A DNA stretch of 23,237 nucleotides, from assembly GCA_964452045.1 (NCBI GenBank), contig CAYVKM010000061.1, positions 1-23,237 on the forward strand, given 5' to 3'. This document shows positions 14,257-22,692 of this stretch, one piece after another (within the stretch, counting starts at the first letter, position 1; each line of letters starts with the position of its first letter). The translations under genes and the position numbers were made by a program. The notes beneath the pieces are model-generated. The model searched no databases. It had not been told where the DNA came from and saw only the letters and a program-made list of their open reading frames with translations. Source of the stretch: CAYVKM01 sp964452045. Lineage in GTDB: Bacteria; Calditrichota; Calditrichia; RBG-13-44-9.

Positions 14257-15908
14257 TATTTTAGTAGTAACATTTTATTTATCGAAAATGTATGAATTCC
14301 CAAATCACTATTTTCTACTAAAAGAATTCCAAGATAAATGCCTGATGGTAATCCGATTGTGTCCCAATATATCTGTTTTATTCCTTTTCTCTCCCATTTT
14401 CTTTCTGCATCGAAAACCATTTGACCCAACATATTATATATCTTTACTTCAACATAGGCATCTACCGATAGATTCCAGCTTATGATAGTACCCATATTGA
14501 AGGGATTGGGAGAATTATGTAAAAGGATACTTTCATGATCTTGATAAGGCTCTTCGTTTTTTATTTCAGTAACGATTAATGGAGTTGCTGATGCAAAAGC
14601 CGGCCATGAATAATTTGGAAGGGTATCGTATGCAAATGCTGCGTAGTAATAGGTAGTATCATTGTGGACCTGTATATCATTATAGACAGTATCCAACCCT
14701 TCATAAACTATTAATCCATCATTCGGATTTAATGGAAAGTCTTGGGTTTTGCGTACAATACGGATTCCTGCCAGATCCGGATCACTTGGATTCTCCCAGC
14801 TCAACGAAACTATTTGATTTTCTCCCACAGCAGTAAAATTAATAACCGAATCCGGTGGTACATTGTCACCAATGATATTGGGATTGGCTAAATATTCATC
14901 CATATGAATATAAATGGAATCATCAATCTCCATTTCATAATTATTCCTGATCAATTCATTATTATTAATTCTGCTGTCTGCCCACATAGCGAAAGGTCCC
15001 CGGTCCCAAGGATCACTGATATAAATAAATGCCTTGATTTGGGTATTATTTCTGATTTTGTTGAAGTAAGGTATAAACCAGTCGTTCCAGTTATCCGGAT
15101 TTAAGGTTCCATTATTATGAATCGGACAGGATTCACAAATCATCACTGGTTTCTCATGTAAGGACGCATCATTGAGGAAAGAAGTGCTGTTCTCAATCTG
15201 GCTAAGCGTATAAAAGTTAATCCCCCACCAGTCGACATATTCATCTCCGGGATACCATTCCAGATAATTAAAAAAGTTCGGATTGACCGTATTCCAGACC
15301 CAGGCCACATTATTAACATTCTGCTGGGCAAATATATTATAAATATGGATCCATATATTAGTAAATTCCGCAGGTGTCATATTCGGATCACTATGCATAC
15401 CCAGGTTTCCCTCGCCAAACTCAAAACCAGGTCTCAAATATACCGGTGCGTCAATGGCTTTAACCCTTTGAGCAATATCTATTATTCGGTAATCAAGAGC
15501 ACCACTTAATATTTCATTCACCGGAATATTTATTTGATACCCGTTTAAGTAGGAACTGTCCATCAATGCCAATCCGACCAGTAAAATATATGGATATCCA
15601 TGGTTTGTAGTAATGTCTATGAAGTCGGTAGAATCCAGGGAGTTTGCATAGGGATCTAAAATGGCATAAACCGAATAGACCATCGGAATATGATTAATCG
15701 CGTTTTGATATTCACTGACCTCCTGCCAATTCTCTTCTTCAGAATAATAAAATGGGGTATATTGTCCCAAACCATGAATTACTCTGCCATCGGGTGGTTC
15801 ATATTTGGCACTTGTTTGAGCAAGAATTTTACTGGCAAATAAGATAAAAAAGATTAGAAAGGTCGCAGATATCCTACGAAGTTTTTGTGATAGATTATTA
15901 AATAACAT
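14256..15908 (-). CDS. Secreted GH26-like glycosidase with Fn3 and C-terminal sorting domain
   Basis: A 550-residue secreted protein. The signal peptide (1-30) ends SKILA with Q31 next. Residues about 35-340 look like a clan GH-A TIM barrel of the GH26 type: YLRPGFEFGEG (157-167, E163 in the acid/base position), VAWVWNTVNP (201-210), YPGDEYVDWWGINFY (219-233, a strong GH26 signature) and KPVMICES (253-260, E259 as nucleophile). An Fn3-like domain follows (about 351-445), then a FlgD-like sorting domain (about 462-550: SPNPFN, IYNMLGQMV, SGIYLGILL, KMLLLK). GH26 enzymes cut beta-mannans or related beta-1,3/1,4-glycans; the exact glycan is not predictable. The ATG has GAGGG about 8 bases upstream. 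It follows a terminator candidate and a 138-base spacer. Confidence 0.8.
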   Translation of the reverse strand: MLFNNLSQKLRRISATFLIFFILFASKILAQTSAKYEPPDGRVIHGLGQYTPFYYSEEENWQEVSEYQNAINHIPMVYSVYAILDPYANSLDSTDFIDITTNHGYPYILLVGLALMDSSYLNGYQINIPVNEILSGALDYRIIDIAQRVKAIDAPVYLRPGFEFGEGNLGMHSDPNMTPAEFTNIWIHIYNIFAQQNVNNVAWVWNTVNPNFFNYLEWYPGDEYVDWWGINFYTLSQIENSTSFLNDASLHEKPVMICESCPIHNNGTLNPDNWNDWFIPYFNKIRNNTQIKAFIYISDPWDRGPFAMWADSRINNNELIRNNYEMEIDDSIYIHMDEYLANPNIIGDNVPPDSVINFTAVGENQIVSLSWENPSDPDLAGIRIVRKTQDFPLNPNDGLIVYEGLDTVYNDIQVHNDTTYYYAAFAYDTLPNYSWPAFASATPLIVTEIKNEEPYQDHESILLHNSPNPFNMGTIISWNLSVDAYVEVKIYNMLGQMVFDAERKWERKGIKQIYWDTIGLPSGIYLGILLVENSDLGIHTFSINKMLLLK

Positions 15909-15962
15909 AGGACTGCCCTCAATACATTTATCTTAAATTTTTTAGTCATTTTAATACCAAAC

Positions 15963-16033
15963 GAAAAAGCACTGATTTAGAGATTCATGATTTAACAAAT
16001 TTATTCATTAAATCATGTAAAGAAAATAGTGCT
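15963..16033 (-). terminator. Two-tier hairpin terminator candidate ending the glycan operon
   Basis: Starting 13 bases after the stop of the GT2-GtrA gene, the minus-strand RNA reads AGCACT (16028-16033), 10 bases, CATGATTTAA (16008-16017), a 12-base loop, TTAAATCATG (15986-15995), 12 bases, AGTGCT (15968-15973), then a T-run. The inner stem is 10 perfect pairs and the outer 6; the outer 3' arm runs straight into TTTTT. The spacing, polarity and T-run fit an intrinsic terminator. The inner repeat alone could also serve as an operator for the GH26-like gene downstream. Confidence 0.55.
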
Positions 16034-16046
16034 GGGACCAATTAAA

Positions 16047-17168
16047 TTATCTTACTCTTCTGTCTAATATTCTGCGCCAGGCCAAAAATGCATTTAAACC
16101 ATAATTGGTGAGGATACCCGCGGCAATACCTATTACATTTGCAATAATATCATACAATCCAAACAGATTGGTTAAAATAATAAAAACAATAAAATTTATC
16201 ATTCCAGCAGGTAAAACTACAGTTTGAAATGAAAGAAATTTTTTAAATATGTTTTTAGTAGATTCAAATCCACGAATCACCCATAAATTGCTAAAGAAGA
16301 AATTAGACAATATTGAGAATTCAATCGCTACCAAGTCTGCAATTTCTATCCTCAAATTAAATATTCTGGTTAAAACGATGTATATCCCCAGGTTAACGAT
16401 TACTCCTAAGCTGCCAATAATCAGATACCGGACAAATTCATATGACTCGAGAAATCTGATCTTTAATAGATTAATTAGAAATTCCAATTGATCAGGAAAC
16501 GAAAGTTTTGAATCACCATGGAGTCTTTCCGGAAAATTAATTGGTACTTCCAAAACTCGGGCTCCATTCCTCAATAATTCAAAAATCAAGGATGTCTGAA
16601 ACGCATAACCGGTGGTTGACAGATGGGAGAAGTCACACTTTTCTATAAGACTTGCCTGGATACAGCGGTAACCGGAAGTAAAATCACGAAGTCTTGGTAA
16701 TCCTCCGAAAAATCGAATCAACCAATTTCCAAATAAACTCAGAAATTTTCGATAATAGGACATATCTAGCATTTCTGCTCCCGGTAGAAATCGGGATCCA
16801 ATGATCAGAGTAAATCCATGCTTATGTAAATCGACAAATAATGGGATCATAGCCGGATCGTGTTGAAAATCGGCATCCATTTCAAATATGATATCTGCTT
16901 TTAATTTATTAATGGCATGCGCCATTCCTCTCTTGTATGCATCACCCAATCCCCTTTTTTGTCCAGTCAGCAGGTGCAAGGCAGGATATTGTTGTTGCAT
17001 TTTTTTGACAATTTCTGCTGTTCCATCGGGAGAGCTGTCGTCTACGACCAAAACGTGCAATTCATGAGAGGAAATTTTATCGGATTGTGCAAATATTTCA
17101 GGTAATAATATTGAAATATTTTGTGCTTCATTATATGTGGGAAGCACAACACAGGCAATTGGTTTCAT
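16047..17168 (-). CDS. GT2 polyprenol-phosphate mannosyltransferase fused to GtrA membrane domain
   Basis: A 373-residue fusion. Residues 1-235 are a DPM1-type GT2 domain: LPTYNEAQNI (9-18), VDDSSPDGT (42-50), EMDADFQHDP (96-105), and FTSGYRCI with the PINFPERLHGDSKL block typical of dolichol/undecaprenol-phosphate mannosyltransferases. Residues about 243-373 are a GtrA domain with four membrane helices (FVRYLIIGSLGVIVNLGIY opening). Such fusions transfer mannose or a related sugar from a nucleotide donor to a polyprenyl phosphate and are thought to help translocate it. The membrane sugar lipid could supply a GT39-type enzyme, possibly the fragment at the right edge. It is the last gene of the operon, 30 bases after the double-GT2 gene. 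Confidence 0.88.
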   Translation of the reverse strand: MKPIACVVLPTYNEAQNISILLPEIFAQSDKISSHELHVLVVDDSSPDGTAEIVKKMQQQYPALHLLTGQKRGLGDAYKRGMAHAINKLKADIIFEMDADFQHDPAMIPLFVDLHKHGFTLIIGSRFLPGAEMLDMSYYRKFLSLFGNWLIRFFGGLPRLRDFTSGYRCIQASLIEKCDFSHLSTTGYAFQTSLIFELLRNGARVLEVPINFPERLHGDSKLSFPDQLEFLINLLKIRFLESYEFVRYLIIGSLGVIVNLGIYIVLTRIFNLRIEIADLVAIEFSILSNFFFSNLWVIRGFESTKNIFKKFLSFQTVVLPAGMINFIVFIILTNLFGLYDIIANVIGIAAGILTNYGLNAFLAWRRILDRRVR

Positions 17169-17198
17169 GATATTTTTAGAGGGTTATATCGAAAATAT

Positions 17199-18902
17199 TT
17201 ATTGCGTATCTATATTCTTGGTTGTGAACGAAACATCCCAGATATATGGGTTTTTATCGCGAAGATAGAAATTAAGTGCACCAATTATTCTGGAAATAGC
17301 CTCAAGGGCGATTAGATATGAAGTAAATACGATCTCTTTCGGATTCCACTTAAAATCTTTAAAAATATATGGCAGGATTTTTTTGGGTTTGAGCGTCGAA
17401 ACTTTATAACCCTTTGTTGAACATAGATGTTTATGACCGGCAGCAATCCTGACTCTTTGTTTAATAAAATCTTTAACAGTTTCAGGACCTTTATTTTTTA
17501 CAATGGCCTCAGGGACATAAACAATTTTGAAACCGGTTTCTCTGATGAGTGATTCAATGACAGCTTCATCTACAGCTGTATATTCGGGAATCTGGGTTAA
17601 TATATTTCTAAAAGCAACCAGCTCGCCACATTTAGGACTATCCAAAGCCATTAAATGATGAAGTGACCAAAGTTTATTTACTGCAAAACCAATAAAGTGC
17701 TTTTTTGAGTTAACCGGAATGGGATGTGCCCCGGTCATACCTACTTTTTCATCCCGGAAAGGCAGTATTAGGTTTTCAATTGTGTCCGGTTGAGTAATGG
17801 TATCCGCACTTTCAAGAATACAAACATTAGCATTCGAAACCTTTAAAAATTCATTTATTGCTGAAGCTTTACCTTCCCGGTCTTTTTGTTCAATCAGAGC
17901 AATACAAGGATTTTGTTTTTGAAACTCGAGGACAATTTCATTTGTCCGATCCGTACAACCTGATGAAACAACGTAAATCTTATTAATCCTACCGGATTGT
18001 AGCTCTTGATTAATCAAGGCCTTAATACAGCGCCCAATATTTTTTTCCTCATTATAAGCCATCACACCAATATCTATGGAGGGCTGATCAGGGTTTTCTG
18101 TAGGCTTCAACTTTTTTAGGGGTGGTGGATTTAATAATTGCTGATATTCTTCAACAAATCGGTGATAATCTCGTCTGACATAAGTGAGGTGTCTGAGGAT
18201 TTCCAGCAGTGGTGCCCGGTAAGTAAAAGATTTATAGAAAGTAATTCTCCTCTCCTGGGCACTCAGTTTGGAAACATTATATTCATTATCTTTATAAATA
18301 AATGGGATTTCTTTTACTCTCATTTTTAGAGAGTAAGCCAGGTGAATCATATGGATTTGAATAAGATATCCCTCTCTGGGAATAGTATCCAGGTTCACCT
18401 GGGATAAAAAGTTGTAAGAATAGGCCCGGAAACCTGTGGTAAAATCCCAAATCGGTTTAACTAACAGATAAGCAACAAACATATTTGCGAGTTTGCTTAC
18501 CAAAAGTTTTCTGAATCGCCAACCGTCGACTCTGACGCCGCTGATATACCTGCTACATAGCACAACATCGTTTTCTTTTATTTCCTTGCGTAGATTTTTT
18601 ATGAATTTCGGATCATGGGATTGATCACCATCCATGGTAATAATTGGATCATATTTTTTTGAGATTGCCATTCTGAATCCATCCACAATTGCCGCACCGA
18701 TTCCCTGGCGTTCCTCCCGATGGATAACGGTTATTCCCTTGTACTTCTTACCCAATTTTTCCGCAACCTGACCTGTCCCATCCTCAGATTCATCATCAAC
18801 GATAATTATTGTTACAGACGGATAACTTTCTTTTATTTTCCGAACAACAACGGAAATATTTTCTCTCTCGTTCAGGGTGGGAATAATAATACAGGGCTTC
18901 AT
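17199..18902 (-). CDS. Tandem GT2-GT2 glycosyltransferase fusion
   Basis: A 567-residue protein with two GT2 domains. Domain 1 (1-235) is of the polyprenol-phosphate mannosyltransferase type: IPTLNERENI (8-17), VDDESEDGT (35-43), MDGDQSHDP (90-98), DFTTGFRAYS (150-159). A Pro/Lys linker (about 255-270) leads to domain 2 (273-500): VMAYNEEKNIGRC, VVSSGCTDRTNEIV, then ESADT (361-365) where DxD is expected, an acceptor-site VDE (441-443) and QRVRIAAGH (479-487), like the QxxRW region of membrane GT2 enzymes. The C-terminus has a hydrophobic stretch near 520-550. ATGA overlap with the upstream gene suggests coupling. It may load a lipid-phosphate and extend a glycan in one polypeptide; substrates are unknown. 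Confidence 0.85.
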   Translation of the reverse strand: MKPCIIIPTLNERENISVVVRKIKESYPSVTIIIVDDESEDGTGQVAEKLGKKYKGITVIHREERQGIGAAIVDGFRMAISKKYDPIITMDGDQSHDPKFIKNLRKEIKENDVVLCSRYISGVRVDGWRFRKLLVSKLANMFVAYLLVKPIWDFTTGFRAYSYNFLSQVNLDTIPREGYLIQIHMIHLAYSLKMRVKEIPFIYKDNEYNVSKLSAQERRITFYKSFTYRAPLLEILRHLTYVRRDYHRFVEEYQQLLNPPPLKKLKPTENPDQPSIDIGVMAYNEEKNIGRCIKALINQELQSGRINKIYVVSSGCTDRTNEIVLEFQKQNPCIALIEQKDREGKASAINEFLKVSNANVCILESADTITQPDTIENLILPFRDEKVGMTGAHPIPVNSKKHFIGFAVNKLWSLHHLMALDSPKCGELVAFRNILTQIPEYTAVDEAVIESLIRETGFKIVYVPEAIVKNKGPETVKDFIKQRVRIAAGHKHLCSTKGYKVSTLKPKKILPYIFKDFKWNPKEIVFTSYLIALEAISRIIGALNFYLRDKNPYIWDVSFTTKNIDTQ

Positions 18903-19807
18903 TTTGTACCTTCCATTTCCCTGGCGAATACCCCCTGAAAAAATCCAAAAAACCAGAATATTAATCCTAATTTAAAGATGATAATTGAGAAGAATTTTTG
19001 CAGGAATTGAATTGAACGGTAACTTAAAATTACCCGGAGTGTTCTCATAAACTTTACCATTGGTATCCCGGGTCCCAGAATAATAAACAGAACTTTATTG
19101 TTTACAATACGATGTCCGGGCAAGGGAATAATCTTTAGGACCTGAGAGGTTTTTGAACCAATGTTAAATTGATGCTTTAGGAATGGTTTTAAGCTACTTC
19201 GATGAGTATGCCATACTTTGACCGATGGATCAAAAAATATTTTCTCACCTTTTTGGGTCAAATAATAATTGAAAACCAGATCTTCCTGTGGATAATAATA
19301 GGGGTCAAAATAGCCATACTTCTCAAACACCCATTTTTTATAAGAAATATTTAGAGTTGGTATATGAAAGGTAAAATTACTGGGATTTTGTGGCAGGAAT
19401 TCACGAAACTCACCGAAGTAGCTGGACCATCCGACAACATCGCCTGGTAAATTTCCATTTATTACGGATCCGCCAATTCCGGCAGTATCGGATTGGTTCT
19501 GATGAAGCTGGACATGTTTTGCTATCCAGTCTTTTTCGGCCTTACAGTCTGAATCTATAAAAAGAATGAGTTCACCTTTGGCATGTTTTACCCCAAAATT
19601 ACGAGCTGTACCAGGATCCGTTTTTTTATCAAAATGGAAGTATTGAATTTGCGGAAATTGTGTCTTTACTATGGACGGAGTTGCATCAATGGAGCTATCC
19701 ACCAGGATAATTTCATAATTGGACTTATAGGTTTGCTCGCATAAAGCATTAAGACAGTTATATATAGTCCCTTCGGAATTATATGAAGGTATAATTACCG
19801 AAATCAT
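18899..19807 (-). CDS. GT2-family glycosyltransferase
   Basis: A 302-residue GT-A enzyme. It has the N-terminal IPSYNSEGTI (6-15), LVDSSIDATP (35-44) with the nucleotide-binding Asp, ARNFGVKHAKGELILFIDSDC (68-88) with the metal-binding DSD at 85-87, and the acceptor-side YPQEDLVFNYYLTQKG with the ED motif. The C-terminus (about 268-295) is a probable membrane helix or amphipathic anchor. It sits between the methyltransferase-like gene (1-base TAATG overlap) and the double GT2 gene (4-base ATGA overlap). It probably adds one sugar to a lipid-linked intermediate in this operon; donor and acceptor cannot be told. Confidence 0.87.
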   Translation of the reverse strand: MISVIIPSYNSEGTIYNCLNALCEQTYKSNYEIILVDSSIDATPSIVKTQFPQIQYFHFDKKTDPGTARNFGVKHAKGELILFIDSDCKAEKDWIAKHVQLHQNQSDTAGIGGSVINGNLPGDVVGWSSYFGEFREFLPQNPSNFTFHIPTLNISYKKWVFEKYGYFDPYYYPQEDLVFNYYLTQKGEKIFFDPSVKVWHTHRSSLKPFLKHQFNIGSKTSQVLKIIPLPGHRIVNNKVLFIILGPGIPMVKFMRTLRVILSYRSIQFLQKFFSIIIFKLGLIFWFFGFFQGVFAREMEGTK

Positions 19808-20679
19808 TATTGTATCCTTTTGAAGACAAAATAGTGATGATGACCCCAGAGCAATTTAAAAGGCTTTGGAAATTTTTCCAGGAAATTAAAGCGCAATACC
19901 TCGTCCTCCATTTCAGGTTTCTTATTACTAAAAAAATCTAATATGCTCGCCGGAGAATTATTTTGATCTATATTGCTTTTTCCCTTTTTCGTTTTTAATA
20001 AAAATCCCAGGTGGAGTTTATCGAGAAGGTCTTCTTTTTTCATCGGGATATCAGGCCAGGGTGGAACATCAAAAATTCCCTGTTTCCAGAGAATCCATCC
20101 GTCACCGTCAAATGTTTCTTTAATTAATTTTGGTTTGATGAAATTTAAATTTATCTGTTCCGGAATACTCATTAAGTTTTTTCGAATCTGATATCCGATC
20201 CCCACATCATTGGGTACACAGATAAAGATCACCTTTCTGGCAATTTTTTTGGCATTATCGGCAAAATTAGATACATCCTTTAGAAACCATAAAGCAGCAA
20301 AATTCCAGACAAGATCAACACAACCATTTTTATAAGGCAGGGTTTGATTACCACTCAAAATCGGAGAAAATGCATAATCCAGATCTCTCCAGGTTTTTTT
20401 TATACTATCTACTCTTTTCTTATTGTCATCAGAGACAATGACCTTTTTGCCTTTTCCGGACCACCACAAACTGTTGATGCCGGAAATCCCGGTCATGCCA
20501 AAACTTGGTGCTTCCAAAACCGAGGCTATGGAAAATTCCGTATCGATATCTCCGAACAGTTTATGTAAAATGAAACGCTCATAGCTGGTTCCCAGGCCTT
20601 CGTAAGGATTATTGAAGTAATCCTGCCAATTGTCTAAGATCGGCAAGAAGGAATTCACCTGTGAAAGGTCTTTTTTCAT
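19807..20679 (-). CDS. Methyltransferase-like protein (divergent class I SAM fold)
   Basis: A 290-residue soluble protein. The central part resembles a Rossmann methyltransferase: a strand and glycine region VLEAPSFGMTGISG (54-67), strand KKVIVSDDNKKRVDSI with the acidic position 2 (79-94), then PYKNGCVDLVWNFAALWFL, the motif IV region, and KVIFICVPND as strand 5. The motif I loop is unusual: EAPSFGMTGISG in place of ExGxGxG, so cofactor binding may differ. It overlaps the epimerase gene by four bases and the GT2 gene by one. It could methylate a sugar or lipid. The call is moderate; a non-catalytic relative is possible. Confidence 0.62.
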   Translation of the reverse strand: MKKDLSQVNSFLPILDNWQDYFNNPYEGLGTSYERFILHKLFGDIDTEFSIASVLEAPSFGMTGISGINSLWWSGKGKKVIVSDDNKKRVDSIKKTWRDLDYAFSPILSGNQTLPYKNGCVDLVWNFAALWFLKDVSNFADNAKKIARKVIFICVPNDVGIGYQIRKNLMSIPEQINLNFIKPKLIKETFDGDGWILWKQGIFDVPPWPDIPMKKEDLLDKLHLGFLLKTKKGKSNIDQNNSPASILDFFSNKKPEMEDEVLRFNFLEKFPKPFKLLWGHHHYFVFKRIQ

Positions 20680-21638
20680 TTAAAATATCCATTTCTCAAA
20701 TATGATTGAATATTTTGCAGAGTATCTGATAGTTCAACCGGAAGAGTTTTCGTTAGAGCAGAAGTATCATAATACCATGATTCTGAGACTAATCGCAGGC
20801 TGGTCTCAAGTTTTGACATCTTAAACAATACTATTACTTTTTTCATTAAATCGTAGAAAACACCTGGAACCGTTAAATATCCCGGGTAGTCTGCTGAATA
20901 ATAGTGATTATAAATGACATTTACCAGATTAGACAGAAGAATAGGAGATTGATCCGCTACGATGAGTGGATCATTCACTTTAATATTATTTTGGACTAGA
21001 AAAAGTACGAGAGTTTTAAATGTTTCAATATTTAAAAGATGAATACTAACCGGCCGATGGCTTAATGGAAATTTTTTATTTTTTACCAGATTAACCAATC
21101 GTACTAAAAATCCGTTGTCACCAGGACCATAGCTAATGGTCGGTCGAAGGATGATAAAAGGTATATCGAGTTGAAGTTTTTCAGCGACAATTCTTTCAGC
21201 CTGAAATTTTGAGAGATGATAGTTGTTATCAGGTATCAGAGTCGTTTCCAATCCCGCTGGTAAATCGGCCGGAATTGTGCCATAAACACCCACTGTACTG
21301 CAATAAATAAATGATTTAATCCCATTTTTTAATGCAAACTCAGCCAGTTTTTCCGTCCCGACAATATTAACTTTATGGTATTCATCATAATTACCCAATC
21401 CCTCGCCCCGCATAGCGGCAAGGTGTATGATGACCTCGGGATTAAATTTTTTGTGAGCATTAAATACCGAATCATCCCAGAAATCACCCTCCACAGACAA
21501 GAGGTTTTTATGTTTAATTGTTAATTTTGCATGGGATATCGATCTTACCGGTGCCATAACCTCGAATTGGTTATCCAGCAAGGCGGATAATACATTTCTT
21601 CCCATAAAACCGGTACTACCGGTCAGTAATATTTTCAT
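20676..21638 (-). CDS. NAD-dependent epimerase/dehydratase (extended SDR)
   Basis: A 320-residue extended short-chain dehydrogenase. It shows TGSTGFMG (6-13) for NAD(P) binding, VIIHLAAMRG (69-78), IYCSTVGVYG with S114/T115, and the catalytic YHLSK (Y140, K144), followed by ILRPTISYGPGD, a substrate-side motif of nucleotide-sugar epimerases/dehydratases. Length and motifs are full. Relatives interconvert or dehydrate NDP-sugars; some act on steroids or isoprenoid-derived alcohols. Next to glycosyltransferases it most likely makes a sugar donor. It is 12 bases after the NadE-like gene; no clear SD. Confidence 0.87.
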   Translation of the reverse strand: MKILLTGSTGFMGRNVLSALLDNQFEVMAPVRSISHAKLTIKHKNLLSVEGDFWDDSVFNAHKKFNPEVIIHLAAMRGEGLGNYDEYHKVNIVGTEKLAEFALKNGIKSFIYCSTVGVYGTIPADLPAGLETTLIPDNNYHLSKFQAERIVAEKLQLDIPFIILRPTISYGPGDNGFLVRLVNLVKNKKFPLSHRPVSIHLLNIETFKTLVLFLVQNNIKVNDPLIVADQSPILLSNLVNVIYNHYYSADYPGYLTVPGVFYDLMKKVIVLFKMSKLETSLRLVSESWYYDTSALTKTLPVELSDTLQNIQSYLRNGYFK

Positions 21639-21650
21639 TTCAAATATAAA

Positions 21651-22607
21651 TTACAAAGGTTCCATTCTTAAGTATTCAGTTGTGGAAATCTTTCTCTGAA
21701 TATCATGGATCACATTATCCACCTGTTCCGGTTTAAGATTTAAGCTGGCAGCAATCTGGTTAGAACTGACTTGATTCTCCCACCCGTACCAGATAGTATC
21801 CAATATTTCGAAGGGCAGCCGGAAGAAAAATTCCTCCTGAGTCTGTTCAGCACTATAGGTATCGGTAGTCGGTATTCTTTTTTGAATTTCCCCCGGGACT
21901 TCCAGATATTTTGCCAGTTGGAAAACCTGGGTTTTAAATAAATGGGCAATCGGCTTCACATCTGCACCACCATCACCATACTTGACGAAGAAACCCTGTT
22001 CATGTTCATTCTTATTTCCGGTACCGATAACCGCATAGTTCTTTGCTTCGGCATGATAATAAAGCATGCTCATACGGCTTCTTTGCTTAAAATTTGATGC
22101 AGCAACAATTTGCAGATATTCTTTCAACGGTAAACGTGATGTCTTTTCTTCCCCTTCAGGAGAGATGATCGTAAGTTGAAATACATTTAATGTTTCTTTT
22201 TCCAGAAGATTTTTAGGCAAGGTTATTTTTGCCTTGTAAGTGCTATCAAATTCCGGAAAAACTCTTTTAATCGCTTCATCGCGGCGCCGGTAACAGCCAA
22301 ATCCAGCCAGGGCCGCGGTCATATCTTCCACCACATATTGTACCTTATATTTACTGGCTAATTTTCGGGCCAGAACCAGACTATCCGGGTTGGAGTCACT
22401 TTCCGGCATCATCACACCAAGGACTTTTTCCGGTCCGAATGTTTTGGCACACAATGCCAGAACCACTGAGGAATCTATTCCACCACTTATCCCGACAACA
22501 GCGCCCCGTTTTTTTAATTTATTAAACACATCCTCTTTTAATTTATGAATAATTTTTTCACTTTCTGAATGTGGATCGATATTAATAGAATCCCTGGAAA
22601 ATTTCAT
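21651..22607 (-). CDS. nadE: NadE-like NAD+ synthase / N-type ATP-pyrophosphatase
   Basis: A 318-residue, ammonia-type NadE relative without the CN-hydrolase glutaminase domain. It carries the PP-loop SGGIDSS (41-47), NFKQRSRM (172-179) and GTGNKNEHEQGFFVKYGDGG (195-214), the core of the deamido-NAD site. It is longer than the usual roughly 275 residues because of an insert at about 105-170. The usual PTADLxxGQTDExELG region is changed to PTTDTYSAEQTQEEFFF. The start has a strong SD (GAGGAGG, then AATA, then ATG). Its place in a glycosyltransferase operon leaves two readings: a genuine NAD synthase, or an amidating/adenylating enzyme repurposed for the glycan. Family confident, substrate not. 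Confidence 0.82.
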   Translation of the reverse strand: MKFSRDSINIDPHSESEKIIHKLKEDVFNKLKKRGAVVGISGGIDSSVVLALCAKTFGPEKVLGVMMPESDSNPDSLVLARKLASKYKVQYVVEDMTAALAGFGCYRRRDEAIKRVFPEFDSTYKAKITLPKNLLEKETLNVFQLTIISPEGEEKTSRLPLKEYLQIVAASNFKQRSRMSMLYYHAEAKNYAVIGTGNKNEHEQGFFVKYGDGGADVKPIAHLFKTQVFQLAKYLEVPGEIQKRIPTTDTYSAEQTQEEFFFRLPFEILDTIWYGWENQVSSNQIAASLNLKPEQVDNVIHDIQRKISTTEYLRMEPL

Positions 22608-22692
22608 TATTCCTCCTCATACTTATTATCAAATTTTTACGATTTGCAACAACTATATCCATTGTCATAATTTTATTTTTTCTGAAGAACTA

